Source of the DNA: Sipunculus nudus
Lineage: Eukaryota; Annelida; Sipuncula; Golfingiida; Sipunculidae
Direction: 5' to 3'
DNA: 64,000 nt
NCBI GenBank assembly: GCA_026874595.1
Contig: CM049306.1
Span: 88,239,142-88,303,141 of the forward strand
In this document: piece by piece, positions 55,609-64,000 of the stretch
Position numbering within the stretch: the stretch's first letter is position 1
Layout of the letters: each line of letters begins with the position of its first letter
Program-made: the position numbers and the translations under genes
The notes under the pieces: generated by a model
The model's input: only the letters and a program-made list of their open reading frames with translations
Databases searched by the model: none
What the model was told of the DNA's origin: nothing

Positions 55609-58600
55609 TTAGGTCATACGTCTTTTAAACCTTTTTGATTTTACCTTAACATTACACAAAGTCCCTGTATATTTACGAGAACACACACAATGGAAGCCGG
55701 ACGCTTTTTTCTCATCGGGTACACACTTCCCGTTAACACAGGGGGAGGATGCACACGGCTTCAATGGAATGGTACAAATACTCCCTGTGAAGCCAGGGAG
55801 ACAGACGCAGGTGTGTCCAGAGTTTGTCTGTGGTATACATATTCCCCCGTTCAAACATGGTTTCTTGGCGCAACCTCCCATGTACTCTTCGCAGTATCTT
55901 CCTGTATAGAAATCTGGACATATACACATATCTTTTATCAAGAAGATTGGCCTTTTTTTCCCTTTGTTCTTTTTATTCTTGAGAATTTTGACACTCTCAC
56001 ATCGACCACCATTTTCGCACGGGAAATCTCCACAGAGTTGCCTTGCTGTTTCACAGTGTACACCAGTATAAGTGAAGGGACACATGCACCTGTACGAGTC
56101 CACAGTAGAACCAGGAAGACAAGTCCCACTATTCTGACACGGCTGTGTGCTGCAGATACCAAGAACATCTTCACACACTTTTCCACTGTACATAGGCGGG
56201 CATACACAAGTGAATGTATAAATGCTTTTATTCCATATGCACGACCCTCTATTTTTACAGGGATTGGAGTCACATGGGTTGATTTGTATACCACATGTTT
56301 GGCCAGTAAACCCAATGGCACATTCACACGTGTAAACTTTCTTTCTTCTCTTACCAATTATTTTCTTCTTGCACTTTGCTCCATTGTAACACTGTAATTT
56401 ACCTCCACATTGCATGGCGTCACAACTATAACCAGCATACGCTGGGAAACATTGGCAGGTGCCATCTATACATTTGCCAAACATGCAAGTTTCAGGACCG
56501 CAACCTCTCGGACGATTTTCACAAAATTTTCCACTGAAACCATAGCGACAATGACACGTGACATCAGATGAGAATTTGCTCCGGCATACCCCGTTGTGTT
56601 TACAAGGATTCGGCGTACAACGACTGGGCGATTTTTCACACATTTTTCCGTGGTACCCATTCTTACATTCACAGCGCAACATTTTCCTTTTGGTACGTTT
56701 ATTCCTCGATGTAACACAGCGGCCACCGTTTGCGCATCCAAAGGATTTGCCGCATTTGGCAACTTCACAGTTTAGTCCCATATGGCTATGTGGACACATG
56801 CAGTAATACCCAGGTTCTCTATTAACAGTTGTACAGCGCCCACCGTTAAGGCATGGATTCTGTAAACATTTGTCCCACAGGACCTCACAAAATTCACCCA
56901 TATAACCAGAAGGACACTCACAGATGTAACTATGGTCATTTGACTTGCGACAAGTTCCACCATTCGTGCATAGGCACGGATAAACGGGAGTCTCACAAAA
57001 GGCTCCTGTGAATTCGGCGTTACAAATACAAATTGCACGAGTGCCATTCCCTACAGATATGTTGGCACATGTTCCGGAATGATGACAAGGATTTGGAATG
57101 CAAGGATCTTTTTCTTCGCAGATTTCTCCCATGAAACCTTCAAGACAGTGACATTTGAAGCTGTTACGTTCATTACCAGGCAAACAAGCGCCGTTGTTTA
57201 CACAAGGTTTTGAGGTACATGGATCAGGCAACGTCTCACATCGTTCTCCAGAAAAATGTTCTAAACATATGCAGCTGTATGACAGGGTGTCACCACTCCA
57301 TATGCAGGTGCCGTTGTTCAAGCAAGGGTCACATGCACACGGATCTAAGATGTCACCGCATGTTTCTCCAATGAAACCTGGCAAACAGTTGCATTCGAAA
57401 GCGATGCTAGTATATGTCTCTCCGCTACCAGAAGAGGTACATGTACCATTGTTTTGGCAAGGAGACGAGATGCACGGGTTACTTGGTACTTCACAAGTTA
57501 ATCCAGTGTGGGTATCAGGGCATTTGCAGAAGAATCCAGGGTCTGGTTCCACAGAAACACAGAGTCCACCATTTCTACAGGGTTTTAGCAAGCATCTATC
57601 AATGACGACCTCGCAGTATTCGCCCCCATAACCAGAAAGACACTCACAGATATAACTATGGCCATTTGACTTTCGACAAGTTCCACCATTCCTGCATAGG
57701 CACGGATAAACGGGAGTCTCACAAAAGGCTCCTGTGAATTCGACGTTACAACTACAAATTGCACGAGTGTCATTCCCTACAGATATGTTGGCACATGTGC
57801 CGGAATGATGACAAGGATTTGGAATGCAAGTATTTTTTTCTTCGCAGTTTTGTCCCATGAAACCTTCGAGGCAGTGACATTTGAAGCCGTTACGTTCATT
57901 TCCAGGGAAACATGCGCCGTTGTTTACACAAGGGTTTGAAGCACATGGGTCAAATACCGTCTCACATCGTTCTCCAGAAAAATGTTCTAAACATGCGCAG
58001 CTGTATGACAGGGTGTCACCTCTCCATACGCAGGTGCCGTTGTTTAAGCAAGGGTCACATGCACACGGATCTAAGATGTTCCCGCATGTTTCTCCACTGA
58101 AACCGGGCAAACAGTTGCATTCGAAAGCGATGCTAGTATATGTCTCTCCGCTACCAGAAGAGGTACATGTACCATTGTTTTGGCAAGGAGACGAGATGCA
58201 CGGGTTACTTGGTACTTCACAAGTTAATCCAGTGTGGGTATCAGGGCATTTGCAGAAGAAACCGGGGTCTGGTTCCACAGATACACAGAGTCCACCATTC
58301 TTACAGGGTTTCATCAAGCATTTATCAATAAGGATCTCACAGTATTCGCCAGCATAACCTTTTGGACATTCACAGATGTAACTGTAACTGTCTGCCTTAT
58401 GACAGGTCCCTCCGTTTCTACAAATGCACGGGTACAAAGGTCTCTCACAAAGGGACCCAGTGAAGTTTGCATTACAAGTACAAGTTGCCTCAGTGACATT
58501 CCCTGACACAGTATTAGTACAAGTACCGGAATGCTGACAAGGATTTGGTACGCAAGGGTCGGTATATTCACAGTTTGTGCCAGTGAAACCTACAGGGCAG

Positions 58601-59708
58601 TGACATGTAAAAACATCCATTTCTTCATTTTTAACAATGCAGGTTCCGCCATTTTGACAATGCGTGCTGGTACAAGGAATGATAACTGTGTCGCACCTTT
58701 CCCCTGTAAATCTAGCCGCGCAGATGCACGAAATGGTAGAATCCGAAGACAAATTCGCAATGCATGTTCCATTATTTTCACAAGGAGAGGTGTCACATGG
58801 ATTTTTGCGGTTTTCACAGAAAGTACCGTGGAATCCTGGCGGGCATGTACATGTGTATGAAAGATGTAAATCTGTTGTTTTCACTTTTGTACACGAACCA
58901 TTATTTTCACATGGGTTGTCCTGGCACAAATTTAAAGCTGCACTGCAATTCATGTTTTCATATCCGGGGGACTGGTCGTATGGCAGGGAGTTATACACAC
59001 TTTGACAGCTCTTTGGCTCAGAACAATAGACATCCGTACATGTATCACCCGGCGAGTCACAGAGTGTCCCATTAAAGCGTTCAGGGCACAAGCACCTATA
59101 CTTCCCAAACGTGTGATTTTTGGTAATGAGACCAAGGCATGTATCATTAAATCTGCATAGAATCCTCGAATCCTTTGGACATGGGTCTATGCGAGTCGAA
59201 CACTTTGGCCCTGTAAATTTCGGTGGACACAAACAAACAAAAGTGTTATTCATTTGGTTTGCTGATACACAAGTGCCATTGTTGTTGCATGGTTGGCTGT
59301 CACAATTGTCGCCTTTTGTTTCACAATCTACCCCGATGTATCCTTTCCTACAGACACAAGTGTAAGTTGCGTTGCCATGTCCTAGGCTTGTATTAAGACA
59401 GGTTGCACCATTTTTACATGGGTCACTTTTGCACATATCCACATACCCTTCACAGAAAGCGCCAGTGACGCCAGGGGGACACAAGCACGTAGGGGCTGAT
59501 GTATCTTTTTCATATACACATGTACCTTGGTTTTGGCAAGGATTGGGGAAGCACTCATCTGCATCTTCACAGTTTGTACCCGTGTAGGGAGGAGGACAAA
59601 TGCACATGTATGGTAGCTGATCCAGCTTGGGGTCGGATGCGACGCATGTGCCGCCATTTACACATGGACGCTCATCACACGAATCCAGTAACGACTCACA
59701 ATGCATTC
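55609..59708 (-). CDS. Gene C last exon: EGF repeats 8 (end) to about 40, stop codon
   Basis: One 4.1 kb exon. It opens GMHCES, completing EGF 8, then runs through about 32 more EGFs. It contains a degenerate Cys-rich stretch after EGF 13 (TCTDVYC with CQSVYN), a 6-EGF higher-order repeat, three EGFs starting YPC-x-C, and two seven-cysteine EGFs (LDPCACDPC). Late EGFs carry basic inserts (NKRTKRK, GKRRKK, KNKKNKGKK), and the tail reads KSKRFKRRMT. Acceptor TTTCAG/GA. Confidence 0.92.
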
Positions 59709-60000
59709 CTGAAAATATTAAATAGGATAAAGTCAGTCTCACTGTAAAATTTCACTCAAGAAGAACGTGTTTCAAGTACTCTCATCATCTCGATTTCCAA
59801 ATTATTGACAATATAATGGGAAATTAATTTCACTCCTTTTTATTAGTAACACTTATCAATTCGAAATCCCATTGTAAAATTATACTCTAACAGCACATTC
59901 TTGTCATATGTCATTTTATCTTTTTAACGTGGTTGACCCTATCTTTGGACTGGTTATAGTTCAAAACCAATTTCCTGGAACCATTATATATTATACACGC

Positions 60001-60031
<31 letters not shown>

Positions 60032-60037
60032 TATATG

Positions 60038-60089
<52 letters not shown>

Positions 60090-63000
60090 GTATCGTATAC
60101 ATAGTATTTTTTTACTTCATGTACGACGTAACTGTTTCCTGAGCCGGCTGGTCAGCTGTACTCATGAAACAGTTCTGTCGTACATGAGTAAAGCTAACTG
60201 TATACGATACATTATTAATGCTCCCCTGCATGGTTGAGCACTTTCACAATGATGTTTTGAACTTCTATGTGTAGTACTTAGATTATATATGTATGTGTGT
60301 GTGTATGTGTGTGTAGCACGTGTATATATATATATATATACGTGTGTGTGTGTGTGTGTGTGTGTGTAGCTGATGATTAACTACCATAACATCTCACCTG
60401 TGAACGGATAGGCACACTGACAATCGTAGACAGAGTCGTTTTTGTTTTCACAGGTTCCGTTGTTTAAGCAGGGATGACTATCACAAGGATGAATCTTCTT
60501 TTCACAGAGATGCCCTGTATATAACGGAGGACAGTGGCATGTGTATCCCGGTGTCACGTTACCGGGCGACTGCTGAATTGGCTCACAGGTGGCACCACCT
60601 ATACATGGTTCAGAGGAGCATGGATCTATCTGATCTTCACACTGGTCCCCTGAGAATGCTGCAGGGCAGTCACACGTGAACAAAGCACGTGCTGGCTCAG
60701 TCACGTGACAAGTTCCCCCGTTTTGGCAGACGCCAAGAACACATGGGTCTATTATCTTCTCGCAGTTACTGCCAGTAAAAGGATAATAACACAAACAAGT
60801 ATACCTATCTGAATCTAACCAGTGCTCCTCACATGAACCGTTTTCCCCACATGGGTTAGAGTCACATGGATCCAGATTTGTTTCACATTTTAAACCAGTG
60901 TACCCATCTAAACACGTGCATGTGAACGTATCCTCACCATCTTCTGTTACATCGTCAAAACAGCTGCCGCCGTTGTAGCATGGTTGTGAGTGACATGGTA
61001 GCAGTTTTGATTCACAGTGAGATCCGGTATACAGCGTTGGACAATCGCACTTGGAGAACATGCCGTCATCTGAGCAGTTCCCCCCATGAAGACACCTACG
61101 GCCTTGACAGAGTCGGATCTCACACGCGATGCCAGTGTATTCTGCATCACATAGGCAATAATAACCCGTCAGGTTAGTGTGAGGTGTGCACTTGCCACTG
61201 TTACTGCAGGTTATATTGACGCACGGGCTGACAGACTCACAGTACTCTCCAATAAAGTCATCAGAACAGGTGCATCTCACGTGACCGTCTCTCCGGCATT
61301 TTCCACCATTCAAGCATGGTCCCTTCGGACACTCTGAAGGAAAACATAGGAACAGAAAGAAAAAGTTTATTAAGAGGTGTAAGTTAAGAAAAAAATGCAA
61401 ACGTTGGATTAAACAAAAATGAAATGTAAATGTAACCGACAGGGATGATAAAACAAACAGATATGCAAGGTTTGCAGTCTAAATTAAAACTGTTTTAAGC
61501 TACTTACGCAGTGGTCCAACCACGTCTGTTCTATATGATTTCTTCAGCTTGATAGCTGCTTTCATCAACAGTGGTTGGACAGGGCTAAGGACTTTCCGAC
61601 CAATGAGAGCGGGGTATTGCGAATTTGTAACTTTGTAAAACTCGAAATTGCCAGCCCTCTTTGGCAGTTCGGGACATTCTTGACACTATGCCACCTCCCT
61701 TGTTTACTGTTGTCTAACCTTACTGGAAATGGTGGTTACGTTACAGAACGAATATCAAGTGACCCCGAATGTTGTTTTACCTGCACAGAGTTGAAGAGCT
61801 ACGATCGCTCTTCTTTATCCTTCACGTGTAAAATAAACTAATCAAGAATTAAGTATCAAAAGTGCTTTCACCACAAACATTTAGATACGTCTAATCATAT
61901 TTATAACACTGTATTACATAAACGGAGCAGATATTAAGATACTGTAAAATATCCTGTAAAAACCTTTCTACTTCTGTTAATAGGTAGCGAAATTTTTAAT
62001 ACTAACCATTGGCTTGCTTTTCACACAACCTGACATTGTCTTTGATCGAGTCCGACATGAGATTTTCAGGGCAGATTTTATCTTCAAAACAAACAGTGAG
62101 GGTGCCACTCTGAGACTCCGGGCTATGGCACAATGTCACGTTTTGGTCCCTTAAATGTTCAAATCCCCGAAGCCAAGCAAGATCACAGTCACACAAAAAC
62201 GGATTTCCCGATAAATACACAAATCCAAGGTTCTCCAGATTTTTAAATGTATGATGTGACAAGGTTGATAATGCATTGTCCCTTAAATCGATGGTTTCGA
62301 TAGCATGCATATCATAAAACGTCCTTTGGTCAACTGAGCTGATGTTGTTGTTGTTCAGCCTAAGAGTGACCATGTTCTTTGAATACTCAAAACTGTACAT
62401 GGAGATGTGTGAAATATTGTTGTAGCTAAGATCCATCAGTGTGATGGCCCGTGTGCGTTTAAAGTTTCCATACTCTATCCTTTGTATGCGGTTGTTGTCA
62501 AGACGCACTATCTCAACGCTGGGCATTTCATAAAACACGACATCTGGTAGAAACGTGAGTTCATTATTATTTAAATATATGTATCGCAAAGAGCTCAGCC
62601 CGCGAAAGTTATCGGTCTCCACGCGTTTAATCTTGTTTTGAGACAGGTCTAAGCTGAACAAGTATTTATTTCGTTCAAAAATTCCCGCGGGAAGCTCTGG
62701 GATACTGTTGCCTTGTAATTCTAGATGTTGCAAAATTCTGAGCACTGAGAACATGTCTCTATTTAAAGAACCAATGTCGTTATCGGCAAGATTTAGCGAG
62801 TATAAATTTGCAAGGTTTTTAAACAAATCACTGGAAATATTTGTAATATTGTTTCTGGCAATGCTTAGTGTGTTTAGATTGTGAAGCCCTGAAAAATAAG
62901 CCCCATCCATGTCAGCTAACCGATTTCCATCAAGTGATAAAAACGATAGGGTTTTCAGATCTGCAAAAGGCTTACCCTTTAGTACTACAATATCATTATC

Positions 63001-64000
63001 ATTGAGATTAAGATACCACAAATTCGATAGACCCTTGAATGCGTCCTCCATGATATCAGTTAACCGGTTATTGTATAAATGAAGACGCTGTAATCCAACC
63101 AGTGCATGGAATACACCATGCGGCAAATCTCTAAGGATGTTTTCGTGCAAGTAAAGTTCTGTGAGAGAAATTGTATCACTGAACAATAGTGGAATCTCAC
63201 GGAGATCATTCCCCGAAACATCAAAATACTTCAGTGATCGCAGACCCTCGAGCAAACTGATAGGCAGGGTTTGGATCCCATTTCTGGACAAGTCCAGATA
63301 TTTTAAGGAAGACAGGTTAGTAAATTGGGTAGTTTTCATTTTTTTCAAATGGTTGTTATTCAGCGTAATTCTCTCGAGGTTGTCTAAGTTATTAAAAAGT
63401 TCGTCTGGCAATGAGCTGATGTTATTGTTATGAAGCTCCAGCTCCAACAAACGATTCATGTTTTGAAAAGCTGTGCCAGCTATTGATGATATATGATTGT
63501 TGTGAAGGTATAGACCCCAAAGTCCGCCAAGGCCAGAAAAGCTCCCCGCTTCTACCATATGAATATTATTCCCAAAGAGCAGTAGATAACGTAACGTGTG
63601 CAGTCCTAAAAACATGTCCTCTTGTAGTACTGAAATGTTGTTATTTGTCAGCGACAGGTGGCGAAGCATATAAAAGTCCGTGAACGTTCCATTGGGAATT
63701 TCGGTCAGTTCATTTTCATCAATATGCAGAGACATCAACGATGGTTCCAACCCCCGGAAGGCATCCTGATTTATCTTTTTCAGTTTGATTCCACGGAGGA
63801 ACAAATGTTGAATTTGTAATCCTTGGAAAATTTGATCAGGTAGTTCATCTATCGCACTCCCAGCTCGAATTGTGAACTCTTGGAAAAGCTGATCTGAAGA
63901 GGAAAATGATGGCAAGGACTCTGCGATTAAGTCTTCACAGTAAAGGAAGAAGTATCTTGTATATTTAATGCGACAATAGCATTCGGGCACACGCGTCGGG
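55609..64000 (-). CDS. Gene C: secreted LRR-EGF(about 40) protein, 5' end beyond window
   Basis: Three exons join in phase 1 into 2,342 visible residues: 62007-64000, 60398-61333 and 55609-59708. The first gives an LRRNT cap, about 23 LRRs and LRRCT; the others give about 40 EGF-like repeats and a basic tail ending at TAA (55611-55609). The frame is open to the window edge; by comparison with gene B only the signal peptide and about 10-20 residues are missing. Most EGFs have the NGGTC or NNGTC pattern (C-x4-S/T-C), a Notch-like O-fucosylation motif. No transmembrane segment is seen before the stop. The LRR module is paralogous to that of gene B (CYCRIKY versus CYCETKF; SLHIDENEL versus QLHLDDNEL). 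It is probably a matrix, adhesion or recognition protein. An alternative splice near the end (AATGTTAAG/GTAAAA) could add a different C-terminus. Confidence 0.88.
56770..58565 (-). repeat. Higher-order 6-EGF repeat inside gene C (about 2.5 copies, 726 bp unit)
   Basis: EGFs of the order HHSGTC / YPC-x-C / KPC-NGGLC / SNPCISSPC / DPCACDPC / NNGAC recur at 726 bp spacing: first from about 58565, second from about 57833, a half unit from about 57107. The stretches at 57401 and 58127 onward are almost identical in DNA, so the duplication or conversion is recent. Confidence 0.88.
60001..60088. repeat. (TA)n microsatellite
   Basis: TA with TAAATA interruptions in the gene C intron, running into the fold-back hairpin. 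Confidence 0.96.
60087..60213. repeat. 127 bp fold-back hairpin after (TA)n
   Basis: Exact 14 bp ends AATGTATCGTATAC and GTATACGATACATT, with further pairing inside (TTTACTTCATGTACGAC with GTCGTACATGAGTAAA; AACTGTTTC with GAAACAGTT) around AGCCGGCT. Probably a miniature fold-back element. Confidence 0.85.
60297..60367. repeat. (TG)n/(TA)n/(TG)n compound microsatellite
   Basis: TG repeats on both sides of a short TA tract, 30 bp from the donor of the gene C middle exon. Confidence 0.93.
60398..61333 (-). CDS. Gene C middle exon: EGF repeats 1-7 and most of 8
   Basis: 312 codons, phase 1-1. It starts ECPKGPCLNGGKC; successive repeats include PCYNGGSC, IDPCVLGVCQNGGTC and IDPCSSEPC. The exon stops inside EGF 8 after CAYPFTG, before its sixth Cys. 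Acceptor CCTTCAG/AG, donor TTCACAG/GTGAGA. Confidence 0.92.
61334..62006 (-). other. Gene C intron between LRR and EGF exons
   Basis: 673 nt with no coding signal. It holds a short inverted repeat: GTGGTCCAACCAC near 61510 and GTGGTTGGACAGG near 61569. Confidence 0.6.
62007..64000 (-). CDS. Gene C first visible exon: LRRNT, about 23 LRRs, LRRCT
   Basis: Open from the window edge. It starts VPECYCRIKY (LRRNT), then about 23 24-residue repeats (LKYLDLSRN, LQHLELQGN, IETIDLRDN) and an LRRCT, NPFLCDCDLAWLRGF, with later cysteines in LCHSP and VCFEDKIC. Donor AATG/GTTAGT, phase 1. It is a single long exon, as in gene B. N-glycosylation sequons occur in several repeats (NISS, NLSS). Confidence 0.92.

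Larger units (their letters stand above)
59709..60397 (-). other. Gene C intron between EGF exons
   Basis: Contains a long (TA)n tract, a fold-back hairpin element (60087-60213) and (TG)n near 60345-60367, next to the donor at 60397. It interrupts EGF 8 before its last Cys. Confidence 0.75.

Noticed and set aside
55690-56397. 235-codon open frame on the + strand
   Set aside because: It is exactly antisense to the EGF exon of gene C, whose Cys pattern is unmistakable; the + frame is a by-product of codon composition.
57155-58357. Pair of 158-codon + strand frames that resemble each other
   Set aside because: Antisense shadows of the 726 bp EGF duplication in gene C; their similarity only reflects the duplication.
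60100-60200. Hammerhead-type ribozyme in the hairpin
   Set aside because: CTCATGAAACAG is suggestive, but a CUGANGA core paired with GAAA and a cleavage triplet is not present.
61575-61841. 88-codon + strand ORF
   Set aside because: Lies in the gene C intron, with no domain, no conserved motif and no splice or promoter support.

Overview
The window comes from an intron-rich, AT-rich animal genome. Phase-1 mosaic exons (MAM, EGF, SRCR, LRR), long (TA)n microsatellites, tRNA-derived SINEs and GACGGACA-type simple repeats point to a lophotrochozoan, most likely a bivalve mollusc. That assignment is an inference; I cannot exclude another marine invertebrate such as a lancelet.

All recognisable genes lie on the minus strand and form a head-to-tail cluster of large secreted or extracellular mosaic proteins. 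Gene C (right, 55609 to the window edge at 64000) lacks its first exon(s). It encodes an LRR array of about 23 repeats followed by about 40 EGF-like repeats and ends at a stop codon. Gene B (47175 down to 15312) is complete: 22 exons in perfect phase, 6,441 coding nucleotides, 2,146 residues. Its order is signal peptide, LRRNT, about 23 LRRs, LRRCT, MAM, 11 EGFs, SRCR and four further MAM domains, with Pro-rich linkers on separate mini-exons. Gene A (10937 down past the left edge) has a signal peptide, one MAM domain and at least three EGFs, and is cut at its 3' side.

Layout: 1-1119 unassigned; 1120-10937 gene A with a 6.3 kb first intron; 10938-15311 intergenic DNA with a SINE and palindromic GAATATC repeats; 15312-47175 gene B; 47176-55608 intergenic, with one possible 55-residue secreted-peptide ORF; 55609-64000 gene C. 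Introns and spacers are full of (TA)n, (GA)n and (AAT)n tracts, hairpins, and non-autonomous DNA transposon-like and SINE-like copies.

No enzymes, receptors with transmembrane segments, RNA genes or CRISPR arrays were found. The three genes share modules: the LRR arrays of B and C are clear paralogues, and A and B share the three-exon MAM cassette. This suggests local duplication with phase-1 exon shuffling. Their products would act outside the cell, in matrix, shell or byssus-type secretions, adhesion or immune recognition; which of these is not shown by the sequence.
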